The notes: generated by a model from the sequence alone, not told the origin. 38,780 nt of DNA from Actinomycetota bacterium (GCA_009701575.1 WLJX01000012.1:1-38780), one strand, 5' to 3'; positions 27,636 through 36,657 are shown, counted from the stretch's first letter. Program-made: numbers and translations.

Positions 27636-29075
27636 TTGGATATATCTGGAATTCTTAATTTTTTTGCGAGTTTAAAACCTGACGCACTTGCACTTGTTGA
27701 CGATTCAAGTGAGATAACTTTTTCGCAATTAGATACAAATGTACGTCGAATAGCTCAACTACTTCAGATAAATGAAATCGACACCAGTAGTTTGGTTTGT
27801 ACGATGCTTCCATCGACCCTTGATTGGCAAGTAACTTTAGCTCTTCATATTCTTGGTGCTAGTTCATTCTCCAAGCCCGTAGGAAGCAGGCTCGATGAGG
27901 CCTTACGTCCAGATTGGCTAATTTCGACTCAATTAAATCCTGATTTTCCAGAAGATCGAACTTTCATAGTTGATTCGAATTTCGAAAAGGCAGTAAACCA
28001 AACGGATAAATTGAAGAGTGCTCCCGGATTCGCTTCACCCGATTTTCCAGCTAGGTATTTTTTCACAAGTGGGACTTCAGGTGCGGCAAAATATTTGGTG
28101 GTTACAGCAGAAAACCTGCTTGCAAAGATTAAGCATCAAGGAAGTAGCGAGTTAGTTGGAGATCGAGATGGCTTGAACTTATGGCAATTTGGTTCGACTC
28201 AAAGTTATCGAGTCGCACTCCGTTCTCTCAATGAAGGTAGAACTTTCTACACATCTGGGTACTACGACTACAGGTTGCCAAAGATTCTGAATAAATATCC
28301 CATCAGAACTATTTCTGGTTCCCCGATTCAAATAGGTTCAATGATTGATTCTTTGATTCAGACTGGAACAAAGGTACCTAGGGTGCGAAACGTGATTATG
28401 GGTGGAAGCGCCCCAACGCAACTTCAGATTAATCGAATTCGCCAGCACATGGATGCTCGAATTTATAACTCATATGGTTCAACGGAATTAGGTTTCGTTT
28501 CTATGCATGAAATTGTTGAGGGTAAAACCCTTGGTGGGATTATCAGTCCTGAAGTGAAACTTGAAATCGTAGATGAAAAAAATAGCGTGTTACCTAAAGG
28601 CGAAGTGGGAATCATCCGATACGCCAAGGCTAAAATGCCAAGGAGTTACTTCAATTCCGAAGCCGCCACTAACGAATATTTTCAGGACGATTTTTTCTAC
28701 CCAGGTGATTTGGGTTTTCTGGATCAACTCGGTCACTTGCACATCTCTGGCAGGACCAACGAAGTTATGAATCTTGGAGGGGTGAAGATAAGCCCAGAAA
28801 AAATCGAAAATATCGCACTTGGAACTCCAGGAGTTTTAGATGCCGCAGCTTTCCCGATGATCGATAACAAAGGTGTCATTAGGCTGGCGCTTGCATACGT
28901 TAAAGATTCCGTATTCATTAAAGAGGACTTGCAAGCCAGATACCAGAAAGAATTAACTGGAATTAACATTTCAAAATTTGTGGAAGTCGAAGAAATCCCA
29001 CGTAATGAAAATGGCAAAATACCGCGAGCAAATTTGGCCGAGATAATTTTCGGAAGCGGTCCAAGAAATGATTAG
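27636..29075 (+). CDS. adenylate-forming enzyme (ANL superfamily), copy 1
   Basis: A 479-aa acyl-adenylate-forming ligase. Core motifs: P-loop TSGTSGAAK (144-152), A5 YNSYGSTELGF (278-287), A7 YPGDLGFLD (355-363), A8 hinge SGRTNEVMNLGGVKISPEKI (371-390) and catalytic lysine K461 in NENGKIPR. These residues predict ATP-dependent activation of a carboxylate, then transfer to CoA or a carrier. The protein is shorter than most acyl-CoA synthetases (commonly 500-560 aa), mainly in the N-terminal domain. No fused carrier domain is present. The substrate is unknown; placement after an importer suggests it activates the imported compound or a product of it. TTG start; the stop overlaps copy 2 by 8 nt. 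Confidence 0.85.
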   Translation: MDISGILNFFASLKPDALALVDDSSEITFSQLDTNVRRIAQLLQINEIDTSSLVCTMLPSTLDWQVTLALHILGASSFSKPVGSRLDEALRPDWLISTQLNPDFPEDRTFIVDSNFEKAVNQTDKLKSAPGFASPDFPARYFFTSGTSGAAKYLVVTAENLLAKIKHQGSSELVGDRDGLNLWQFGSTQSYRVALRSLNEGRTFYTSGYYDYRLPKILNKYPIRTISGSPIQIGSMIDSLIQTGTKVPRVRNVIMGGSAPTQLQINRIRQHMDARIYNSYGSTELGFVSMHEIVEGKTLGGIISPEVKLEIVDEKNSVLPKGEVGIIRYAKAKMPRSYFNSEAATNEYFQDDFFYPGDLGFLDQLGHLHISGRTNEVMNLGGVKISPEKIENIALGTPGVLDAAAFPMIDNKGVIRLALAYVKDSVFIKEDLQARYQKELTGINISKFVEVEEIPRNENGKIPRANLAEIIFGSGPRND

Positions 29076-30495
29076 CGTTCATAAAAGATTGGAATTTTGG
29101 GCTGGTTTAAAGCCTAATGAACTTGCCTTTGTTGATGGCAAAAAAGAGATCACTTTTGCAGAGTTGCATATTCACACACTTCAGGTTGCAACTATTTTGA
29201 ATGAACTCGGCATTAGAAGGGGGGATTTAGTTTGCACGATGCTTCCTGCCTATTTAGACTGGCCAATAGTTCTTGCCCTTCAAATACTTGGTGCAACAAG
29301 CTTCGCAAAACCCACCACAGCGAACTTCGATTCCTATGCCGAACCAAGGTGGTTAATTGCCTCTAAAGAGCATTCACAATTTTCAACTCAAAATACGATA
29401 GTGCTGAACGAGAAAGTTGCAGAAAAAGTTAATGATGCCAAACTCTTCGTTCCAGAAGTCGAACCACATAATTTCACCCAACCAATTAGGTTGAGTTCCA
29501 CGAGTGGTACTACTGGTGAGTCCAAATACCTCAGATATTCTGCCGCGGAGATGCATCCAAGATTGGTAACGCCCAGTGGCGTGAATTTTTTGGGAAATGG
29601 AAAGTTTCTAAATCTGATGCTTTTTGGTGCTGCTCAAAGTTACAACTGGGCACACAGATGTTTGCTTGAAGGAAAGACTTTTTTTATGTCGGCATCAACT
29701 AATGAAAGTAATTTTGAATATTTACAAAAATATGGAATCGAAACTGTTTATGGTTCACCTCAACAAATATCTGCGCTTCTAGAAACTGCAGACAAATTCA
29801 GCCACAGTCTAGATGAAAAATATAATTTAGTTATTGGAGGAAGTGCTCCTTCAGGCAAGCTGCTTTCAAAGATTAGAGAAAAGCACAAATGCGCAATCTA
29901 TAATTCACATGGATCGGCAGAAACTGGCTTTATATCTATGTGTGATTTAACGGTCGAAAACTCCCCAGGTCTTATTATTCATCCTAATTCAGTAGTTCAA
30001 ATATTGGATGAGAATGACGTAGAATTTGGATTCGATAGGGTTGGGTATATTCGCTACAAAATTCCACATGCTTCTAATTCATATCTGAACAATCCAGAAG
30101 AAACAAAGAAAAGTTTCAAGGACGGATACTTTTATTCGGGCGACATGGGCTATAAGACAAAAGATGGTCGATTACACATAACAGGCCGCAGCAATGAAGT
30201 CATAAACTTTGGCGGAGTAAAGATTAATCCAGAACAGGTAGATGGATTAGTTCTTGCTGAAACTGGCGTACAAGATGCAGCTTCTTTCGCGTTGGATGAT
30301 GAGTCCGGAATTCCTAAGTTAGCGGTAGCACTTGTCGTGGATCACGAATTTGATGAAACAGCATTTTTAAGTTCCTTAAAGGCGAAATTCACAAGGGCAG
30401 TAATCGCTGAGATATTCAAAGTGAACTCAATTCCCAGAAATCCAAATGGCAAAATACTGAGACGTGAATTAAGCAAGAAGTTCAGCAGCAAATGA
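29068..30495 (+). CDS. adenylate-forming enzyme (ANL superfamily), copy 2
   Basis: A 475-aa paralog of the preceding enzyme. P-loop TSGTTGESK (145-153); A5 is altered to YNSHGSAETGF; A7 YSGDMGYKTKDG; A8 TGRSNEVINFGGVKINPEQV; catalytic lysine in NPNGKILRREL near 462. N-terminal landmarks shared with copy 1: LVCTMLP..LDW and LGA(S/T)SF(S/A)KP. All catalytic residues are present in both copies, so the pair may use two different acids or act in sequence; nothing here tells which. The ATG lies 8 nt inside copy 1, and the stop overlaps the next gene by 4 nt. Confidence 0.85.
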   Translation: MISVHKRLEFWAGLKPNELAFVDGKKEITFAELHIHTLQVATILNELGIRRGDLVCTMLPAYLDWPIVLALQILGATSFAKPTTANFDSYAEPRWLIASKEHSQFSTQNTIVLNEKVAEKVNDAKLFVPEVEPHNFTQPIRLSSTSGTTGESKYLRYSAAEMHPRLVTPSGVNFLGNGKFLNLMLFGAAQSYNWAHRCLLEGKTFFMSASTNESNFEYLQKYGIETVYGSPQQISALLETADKFSHSLDEKYNLVIGGSAPSGKLLSKIREKHKCAIYNSHGSAETGFISMCDLTVENSPGLIIHPNSVVQILDENDVEFGFDRVGYIRYKIPHASNSYLNNPEETKKSFKDGYFYSGDMGYKTKDGRLHITGRSNEVINFGGVKINPEQVDGLVLAETGVQDAASFALDDESGIPKLAVALVVDHEFDETAFLSSLKAKFTRAVIAEIFKVNSIPRNPNGKILRRELSKKFSSK

Positions 30496-31976
30496 TGATT
30501 ACAAAATACAAACGCGGTGCCGGAATTGCTTTGGTACTTGTACTTTGTGCTCTACCTATAGTTTGGCTGTCAGGCACCACTTGGGGTTCGACTACAGACG
30601 ATCTATTGCCAACGCTAATAAGTATTGAAAATTGGCGGCTTTTCTTCTGGGGATTTAGTCGCTTTGGAACACTTGTTCCGTTACTGGCAAAGCCCTTCAC
30701 GGATATGCGATCAAATCTGCTCTTCCAAAATTCTATTCACGCCGTCTCACTTATAGTTTTTGTTTATGCTCTTTCTCGAGTGTTCTATAGGAATAGAACT
30801 AAATCTGCGAATAGAACGCTCGTGTTTGTACTTCTTGTTTTTCTATTTTCAATAACTCACTTGGTCTATTTAGAACTTCTTATTTCGGGGTTACCTTATG
30901 CGGCGCCGCTTGGAATATTTGGGTTATCACTTTTGATTGTAAATTCGAATTTGAAAAGAATAATTATTGTTCCCATCTTGATCATTTTTACAGCAGTATC
31001 CTGTTGGGTGAATCCCCTAAACGGGTACTACTTGGCCCCACTTTTACTTGTATTCCTCTCGCTGAAAAAATTCAAGAATGTTTTCTACGAATTAACCCTT
31101 TCATATCTATTGGTTAATTTTGGGATTTTCTTTGTAATACTTGGTTTAGCTAATGGAGAAACAGGCGGAACTGTTACCCCAAATTTCCGTCCTTTCCAAA
31201 TTTATCACTGGTGGATTCTCCTATTTGCAATCCAAGGCTTCTTAGTATTGCGAGCGATAATTCGTCGAGAATTTAAGAAAAATCAGTTTAGCTATTTAAG
31301 CTTTCTTCTGACTTGGGTATCTATCTTTGCCCTCACAAGTCTTCGTCACATTCACAATAACGGAGAGGCAACTCGGTATTTCATAACTGCAGCATTTGTC
31401 TCGATGTGCATAACAATGAAGCTTCTCGAAGAACTTATATTTGAGATTGAATTCGTTCAAGTTAGGGTAACAAAATTCTTAGATTTCTTCTCGAAAAAAA
31501 GAGTTCTCTCCGCCTCAGTTCTGGCTTTATTACTTGCGAATGTCCTGATTAGCCAGAATCTAGTAAGTGACTTTCCCCTACAACAGCCGCAGAAGAAGTT
31601 GATGGGAGAAATTTTTAAGAGTAAATCTGAACCATATCGATTCGCTTCTGGTGATTTTTGGTACGCATGGACTACAAAAATTTATATGGATCGCCCTGAA
31701 GATATTTTTGTCACTGCCTGGGAATCCGAATTTCAATATGACACGGCTACAGATTCTAAGAAAGCTATTCAGTCCCGGCTCAAAGATGGCGACCTAGGGC
31801 TCTGTTTTGGCAAGGTTAGAACATGTGAGAGAGAGATTAGGACGGCTGCCTTCCGAATGTATGGCGCATTTAAAGTTGAAGTTAAGGTCACGGATTCGTA
31901 CCTTATTACTAAGGAACCAACTCTTGTTCATAGCTTGAGGCTAAGTATTACTTCGAAGAAAAGCGCGAATTTCTAA
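30492..31976 (+). CDS. polytopic membrane protein, GT-C-like
   Basis: A 494-aa membrane protein with about 10-11 hydrophobic segments in the first 360 residues and a soluble C-terminal domain of about 130 residues (after LVSDFPLQQPQKKL), probably outside the membrane. The first loop contains an Asp pair (STTDDLLP), the kind of acidic motif seen in lipid-dependent GT-C glycosyltransferases, but I recognise no specific family. It is the last gene of the operon and starts on the stop codon of adenylating enzyme 2, so a connected function is likely. Its last 29 bases overlap the convergent GT2 gene. Confidence 0.7.
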   Translation: MMITKYKRGAGIALVLVLCALPIVWLSGTTWGSTTDDLLPTLISIENWRLFFWGFSRFGTLVPLLAKPFTDMRSNLLFQNSIHAVSLIVFVYALSRVFYRNRTKSANRTLVFVLLVFLFSITHLVYLELLISGLPYAAPLGIFGLSLLIVNSNLKRIIIVPILIIFTAVSCWVNPLNGYYLAPLLLVFLSLKKFKNVFYELTLSYLLVNFGIFFVILGLANGETGGTVTPNFRPFQIYHWWILLFAIQGFLVLRAIIRREFKKNQFSYLSFLLTWVSIFALTSLRHIHNNGEATRYFITAAFVSMCITMKLLEELIFEIEFVQVRVTKFLDFFSKKRVLSASVLALLLANVLISQNLVSDFPLQQPQKKLMGEIFKSKSEPYRFASGDFWYAWTTKIYMDRPEDIFVTAWESEFQYDTATDSKKAIQSRLKDGDLGLCFGKVRTCEREIRTAAFRMYGAFKVEVKVTDSYLITKEPTLVHSLRLSITSKKSANF

Positions 31977-32706
31977 CTATTTTTAATTTGTGCAACATAA
32001 ATAGAGAAAGAATTTTAAGTGCACCATTCCCATATCGAATTGTCTGAATAATACTTATTGAAGAAGAGTCATCGCCATACCGCACCGGGATAGGAATATC
32101 ACCAATCCGAAGCCCTAGAGCACATGCTTGGACCAATAACTCTTGATCAAAGGCGAAGTTGTCGCTATTTGATTCGAACCTAATTTGATTTAGCGCTTTT
32201 GCCGAGTAGGCCCTAAGTCCAGAATGAAAATCGCCAAGATTCTGACCGAGTAAAACATTTTCAAAAATAGTTGAGAGCCGGTTTATTAGATATCGCCAAA
32301 CTGGCATTCCACCATCAAGCGCCTCTCGTCTAGTTCTGATTCTATTTCCTAAAACTAAATCACAATTGCCCAGCAAAATTAATTCGGCCATGATTAGGGC
32401 AACTCTTGAGTCATACTGATAATCGGCATGAAGCATAATTACGACTTCCGCGCCATTATCTAGTGCAAATTTATAGCCAGACTTTTGAGTAGCCCCGTAT
32501 CCGCTATTTTTCTCATGCGTTATGACATTCACACTATTTGCCTTAGCGACTTGGGAAGTATTGTCTGTGCTGCCATCATCAACAACTACAATTTTTGTTA
32601 ACTCACTTGGTAAATCCCTCAAAGTACTTTCAAGTGTTGCTGCTGAGTTAAATGCAGGAATAAAAACCCATATTTTTTCTAAATCAGCGTGAGTCATATT
32701 TCCCAT
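31948..32706 (-). CDS. GT2-family glycosyltransferase (DPM1/undecaprenyl-phosphate-sugar type)
   Basis: A 252-aa GT-A glycosyltransferase. WVFIPAFNSAATLESTLRDLP opens the fold, IVVVDDGSTDNT binds nucleotide, NSGYGATQKSGY continues the donor site, and LHADYQYDSR contains the DxD-like metal site. The later DFHSGLRAYS and DNFAFDQELLVQA fit the polyprenyl-phosphate mannose/glucose synthases. No membrane anchor is fused. It probably makes a lipid-linked sugar donor for GT-C enzymes such as the one at 33823 (inference). It is convergent with the membrane gene at 30492 and divergent from the epimerase gene. Confidence 0.88.
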   Translation of the reverse strand: MGNMTHADLEKIWVFIPAFNSAATLESTLRDLPSELTKIVVVDDGSTDNTSQVAKANSVNVITHEKNSGYGATQKSGYKFALDNGAEVVIMLHADYQYDSRVALIMAELILLGNCDLVLGNRIRTRREALDGGMPVWRYLINRLSTIFENVLLGQNLGDFHSGLRAYSAKALNQIRFESNSDNFAFDQELLVQACALGLRIGDIPIPVRYGDDSSSISIIQTIRYGNGALKILSLFMLHKLKIVRNSRFSSK

Positions 32707-32730
32707 TGCCGCAATCTACCCTCTACTTCA

Positions 32731-32747
32731 ATTCAAAGCCTTTGAAT
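32731..32747. promoter_or_regulatory. perfect 17-bp palindrome, candidate operator
   Basis: ATTCAAAG-C-CTTTGAAT is an 8-1-8 perfect inverted repeat in the 115-bp divergent gap between the GT2 gene (start 32706) and the epimerase gene (start 32822). The single-base centre makes an RNA hairpin poor and a dimeric repressor site more likely. No matching regulator is encoded nearby. Confidence 0.45.
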
Positions 32748-32792
32748 CCCTCATTTGGTATGGGATGATTCCTCGAGCCTAATAGTGGGCGG

Positions 32793-32817
32793 TATAAACC
32801 GAGTGAGTACATGGGGA
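32793..32817 (+). promoter_or_regulatory. -10 box and RBS of the epimerase gene
   Basis: TATAAA at 32793-32798 is a good -10 hexamer with no clear -35; GGGGA (32813-32817) lies four bases before the ATG at 32822. The palindrome at 32731-32747 ends 45 bases upstream of the -10 box. Confidence 0.45.
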
Positions 32818-32821
32818 TTCA

Positions 32822-33838
32822 ATGAGCAGTAAAAGACTTCTTCTTACTGGTGCATCTGGATTTGTCGGCAGTCATGTGCTGCGCCATGTACTAGTGAAAA
32901 CTGATTGGGAGATAGTTTGCCCAGTTACATTTTCGCACAAAGGATTACAGGACAGAATTCGACTATCTATAGCAGGCAACGAGGATCATTTAAAACGAAT
33001 AAAACTTGTTAAGTGTGATTTGGCCTATCCAGTATCTAGTCTTACCGCACAAGAAATTGGAAAAATTGATTATGTTCTTAACTTGGCTAGTGAGAGCCAC
33101 GTAGATCGAAGTATTTCTGAACCAGCAAATTTTATAATTAACAATGTTTCGCTAATTTGCAACTTGCTTGATTGGGCACGTATTGCCAATCCGGAGAAAA
33201 TTATTCATATCTCTACCGATGAAGTTTACGGCCCAGCGCCAATCGGTGCGGCCCATCGCGAATGGATAGATCAATACTTTCCAAGTAATCCATACAGCGC
33301 AAGTAAAGCTGCCCAGGAGAGCATTGTTTTCTCTTATTGGCGTACATACGGTTTACCCGTAATGATTACAAATACGATGAACTTAATCGGCGAAATGCAA
33401 GATCCTGAAAAATTTATACCGATGATTATGCGCCGAATCATTTCGGGTGAGAAGGTTTCAATTCATGGATCTCTCGCAGGAGAAATTGGAAGCAGGTTTT
33501 ATCTTCATGCTAGAAACCAAGCCGATGCACTGCTGTTTCTTCTCGATAAAGAATTTCCTAAGTATGGCGAGTCTGATAAACCAGCAAAATTTCATATTGT
33601 TGGCGAGCGAGAGATAAATAATCTGGAACTTGCCCAATTTATTGCCGATCACATGAAGCGGGAATTGAATTATGAAATTGTTGATTTTCACACCTCTAGA
33701 CCTGGACATGATTTGCGATACGCCTTAGATGGCTCATTAATTGCAAAGGCGGGATGGCGAGCCCCAGTATCTCTCTTCGATTCGCTTCGACGAACAATCG
33801 ATTGGAATTTAGCCCATCCGGAATGGTTAAAAATTTGA
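32822..33838 (+). CDS. NAD-dependent sugar-nucleotide epimerase/dehydratase (RmlB-like SDR)
   Basis: A 338-aa extended short-chain dehydrogenase. The NAD-binding loop LLLTGASGFVGSHVL starts at residue 6; LNLASESHVDRSI, the catalytic ISTDEVYG and the Tyr-Lys pair in NPYSASKAAQE are all intact, and RPGHDLRYALDGS is the C-terminal block seen in dTDP-glucose 4,6-dehydratases. It likely makes a modified nucleotide sugar for the surface glycan assembled by its neighbours. Substrate is not certain: RmlB is the closest pattern, but other 4,6-dehydratases or 4-epimerases share it. The stop overlaps the next gene. Confidence 0.88.
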   Translation: MSSKRLLLTGASGFVGSHVLRHVLVKTDWEIVCPVTFSHKGLQDRIRLSIAGNEDHLKRIKLVKCDLAYPVSSLTAQEIGKIDYVLNLASESHVDRSISEPANFIINNVSLICNLLDWARIANPEKIIHISTDEVYGPAPIGAAHREWIDQYFPSNPYSASKAAQESIVFSYWRTYGLPVMITNTMNLIGEMQDPEKFIPMIMRRIISGEKVSIHGSLAGEIGSRFYLHARNQADALLFLLDKEFPKYGESDKPAKFHIVGEREINNLELAQFIADHMKRELNYEIVDFHTSRPGHDLRYALDGSLIAKAGWRAPVSLFDSLRRTIDWNLAHPEWLKI

Positions 33839-35700
33839 GGTTTAAGAGCAACCTGGAAAATGCTCGCGAATTAAAGTGGCGAGTATCGATTGGCCTCCTA
33901 GTCCTTTTTTCGGGATTTACAAATCTATGGGGCCTAGCCAATGTAGCGCGAAGCGAATACTACGCAACAGTTCCAAAGAGCATGAGCAAGAATTTTGGTA
34001 ATTTCATCTTTGGAGCCATGGATCCAGGCGGTGTAATCACAGTCGATAAAATTCCAGGCTCATTCTGGATACCAGCAATTTTTGTAAAGCTTTTTGGGTT
34101 TAGTACCTGGGCTATTACGGTCCCAAATGCCTTAGCTGCAATAGCGGCAACACTGGTGATTACTTTTGTCGTTAAAAAGTACTATGGAATGACCGCTGGA
34201 TTGATTGCTGGGTGGATTCTAGCGACCAGCCCTATTGTTGTTGCGGTTGCTAGATCGAATCAACCTCAATCCATTTACTACTTGGCTACGGCAATCGCAA
34301 TTAGATATGCAGTAGTCGCACTTAAGGAATCAAGTAGGAAAGCTTTGATTTGGGCGGGCATTTGGATTGCAATCGCTTTTCATACTTACATGCTATTGGC
34401 CTGGGTACTTTGGCCACCTTTGATCATCGGCTATTTAGTAACTTCACAAAGTTGGAGAACTAAGTTAAAGGATCTTTCGTTAGCCGGTTCGATTTCTTTT
34501 CTGACTTCAGGATTTTGGATTCTGTTAGTTGCTTTAATCCCATCGTCACATCGACCTTATATTGGAGGTACAAATTCTAATTCTGGTCTGGAATTAGTTC
34601 TCGGATATAACGGACTCGGTCGATTTACTCAGAAGTTCGTTGCAGGCGCAGATGTTACCTCTCGCACATTTACCCCACCTTTTGGGGGAGAACCTAGTCC
34701 TTTTAGATTATTTAATGTCTTCTTAATTGGCCAAATAGGTTGGTTACTCCCGACAGCAATTGTGTCAATCGTTCTATTGGTTTATTTAAGACATAAAAGT
34801 CCAGAGTTTATCTTTGCAACCTCTTATTTAATAGTTCAATACCTCGTATTTTCAGCGGTAAAAGGTATGCACCAGTTCTATGTTTCCACAATGATTATTC
34901 CTATTGCATTGATTATCGTTATCGGTATCTATCAATTTGGAAAAGAAAATAGACCATATTTTATTATTACAGTATTAATGATCACGCTGGCTTGGGCTTT
35001 TCTAATCACACTTGATCTCAGAACTTATTTATTTCCAACACCGTTATTCCAAGCTGCGCTATTGATTGGTTTCTTGGTGATTAGCGTATTTTCATTTAGG
35101 AGAATTCCAGAGATCGCCTCCTCCGCCCTATTTGTTGGGGCACTCGTCTTTACTCCCGCGATTTGGTCTGTGGACACAGTTAAATTGTCTGATGCCTATA
35201 ATCCAATGGCAGGTCCTTCTTTCGCAGAGTTGGGCTTGGCTAATGCGCAAAAGGCTATGAATCGAGTCGGTGGACTTGTCGAGAAACAAGAGAAGAGAAA
35301 GGTTGCCGCAAAAGACGATAAGAAATTGATCGATTACATCCGCACCAAATCAGATTCAAAATTTGCCTTAGCAACGTTCACAGGTATGACGGCGGCGCGT
35401 TATATAACTGCCACCGAAGATTTTATCTACCCAATAGGAGGATTTAATGGGGAGGACCCAGATCCTACGCTCGCAAAGTTCAAGTCCTTGGTAGAAACTG
35501 GCTCAATTAGATTCGTTCTCACGAACGCTGGAAATTCTTTTAACCCAGAAGCTTCTGATCGGAAGAAAGATTATTCGAGAGGAAATAACGGGAGGGCGAA
35601 GACAGGCAATAAAGAATCGATTCAGAATTGGGTTAATCAGAACTGTGCCTTAGATCCATATTCGATTTACGCCGCTCGCTTACTTGATTGCAAGAAATAA
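33823..35700 (+). CDS. GT39/ArnT-type membrane glycosyltransferase
   Basis: A 625-aa polytopic protein with about 12 membrane segments followed by a soluble C-terminal part. The first extracellular loop carries the GT-C pattern MDPGGVITVDKIPGSFWIPA (acidic catalytic Asp and the DKxP motif), as in ArnT/PMT relatives that transfer sugars from polyprenyl-phosphate donors. The C-terminal domain, with DYIRTKSDSKFALATFTGM, AARYITA and PIGGFNGEDPDPTL, matches the tail of actinobacterial GT39 proteins. ATG 33823 overlaps the epimerase by 16 nt; TTG 33835, on the stop codon itself, is the alternative. The GT2 gene 1.1 kb upstream may supply its donor. Confidence 0.85.
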   Translation: MVKNLRFKSNLENARELKWRVSIGLLVLFSGFTNLWGLANVARSEYYATVPKSMSKNFGNFIFGAMDPGGVITVDKIPGSFWIPAIFVKLFGFSTWAITVPNALAAIAATLVITFVVKKYYGMTAGLIAGWILATSPIVVAVARSNQPQSIYYLATAIAIRYAVVALKESSRKALIWAGIWIAIAFHTYMLLAWVLWPPLIIGYLVTSQSWRTKLKDLSLAGSISFLTSGFWILLVALIPSSHRPYIGGTNSNSGLELVLGYNGLGRFTQKFVAGADVTSRTFTPPFGGEPSPFRLFNVFLIGQIGWLLPTAIVSIVLLVYLRHKSPEFIFATSYLIVQYLVFSAVKGMHQFYVSTMIIPIALIIVIGIYQFGKENRPYFIITVLMITLAWAFLITLDLRTYLFPTPLFQAALLIGFLVISVFSFRRIPEIASSALFVGALVFTPAIWSVDTVKLSDAYNPMAGPSFAELGLANAQKAMNRVGGLVEKQEKRKVAAKDDKKLIDYIRTKSDSKFALATFTGMTAARYITATEDFIYPIGGFNGEDPDPTLAKFKSLVETGSIRFVLTNAGNSFNPEASDRKKDYSRGNNGRAKTGNKESIQNWVNQNCALDPYSIYAARLLDCKK

Positions 35701-35730
35701 TTTGGTGAAGAGCACAAACTAAGTCCAATT

Positions 35731-35744
35731 ATCACCCAGGTGAT
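35731..35744. terminator. short inverted repeat between convergent genes
   Basis: ATCACCCAGGTGAT forms a 5-bp stem with a CCAG loop in the 64-bp gap between the convergent GT39 and membrane-protein genes. It lacks a T-run on either side, so termination is only a possibility. Confidence 0.25.
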
Positions 35745-35764
35745 GTGCCATTCAACCACTTTAA

Positions 35765-36616
35765 TTATTCACTTATTTTTTGGCGCTGTAAGAAACTGCC
35801 TATAAAAAGTGCAAGCCCAATCAACAATTCAATAATTCCACAAGTTAAAAATGGGGCAATAAGTGGATGCGTTGCGAGTGGCAACGCTTCGCGCGCTAAA
35901 GATTCAGTTGAAATACTCGCTTGATGCGCAATAAGCGAATCAACGACGAGGTAAACGGTAGTAAGTAACGCTCCTTCAAGAAAAATGATTAAACCAACCC
36001 AACGTAGCGCATCCTTTAAAGCCTTCGCAAAGATGGCGTATAAAAACAGCATAAGCAAGGAGAGTATAAAGAGCAAGATGACGGCGAGATTTAGGCCAGT
36101 TTTCACCTGAGAGATATTTGGCCCATCTTTCTGTACCTGCAACCTGATTGGATCTATCTTGTCTATTTCACTTTTTGCACTTGAGAATTGTGGATCAATA
36201 AACTTCAAGCTTTCAAATGCCAATCGCACGATGGGTCTTAAATCTACTGAAACTTCACTTTCCGAACCGCTTGTGTAATAAACATAAACACTATTTGAAA
36301 TTAGGTCTATCTGCTGATGCAACAAAGGATTCCCAAGCAGCTCTGTCACCGCTGCTGAAATTTGCGGGCCTTTCTTTATTAGAAGTTTGCGCTCCTCACC
36401 GGTTGCACCCTCGAGAGTCTTACTGACCAAATACTTACCCGCATTTTGCTTGAGGCTCTGGCTCTCCCAAAGGGTATGTGTAACTTTGTCTATCGGATTC
36501 CCAATACCTACTGCTAAAAAGAGGGATCCCAGAATTGAAAAAAGTGTTAGAAAGAGAACAAAGAACGCCATTGCTGGCACTGATCCAGCACGTTTTGCTC
36601 TGAAAAGATTTTGCAT
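35765..36616 (-). CDS. membrane protein of unknown function
   Basis: A 283-aa protein I do not recognise. One N-terminal membrane segment (about residues 15-37, AMAFFVLFLTLFSILGSLFLAV), an extracytoplasmic domain of about 130 residues (40-170) containing IDLISNSVYVYYTSG and VDLRPIVRLAFESL, then three membrane segments (about 172-195, 205-225, 250-272) and a short cytoplasmic tail. The layout (one TM, outer domain, three TMs) occurs in small sensory or assembly proteins, but no motif supports a role. It stands alone, convergent with the GT39 gene. Confidence 0.7.
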   Translation of the reverse strand: MQNLFRAKRAGSVPAMAFFVLFLTLFSILGSLFLAVGIGNPIDKVTHTLWESQSLKQNAGKYLVSKTLEGATGEERKLLIKKGPQISAAVTELLGNPLLHQQIDLISNSVYVYYTSGSESEVSVDLRPIVRLAFESLKFIDPQFSSAKSEIDKIDPIRLQVQKDGPNISQVKTGLNLAVILLFILSLLMLFLYAIFAKALKDALRWVGLIIFLEGALLTTVYLVVDSLIAHQASISTESLAREALPLATHPLIAPFLTCGIIELLIGLALFIGSFLQRQKISE

Positions 36617-36657
36617 AGTGAACCTTAGCGACTTATTGGCTTGCTATGTAAATACAC

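Noticed and set aside
33754-33822. 23-residue N-terminal extension of the GT39 protein
   Set aside because: It runs deep into the epimerase frame; ATG 33823 or TTG 33835 fits the tight overlaps seen elsewhere.
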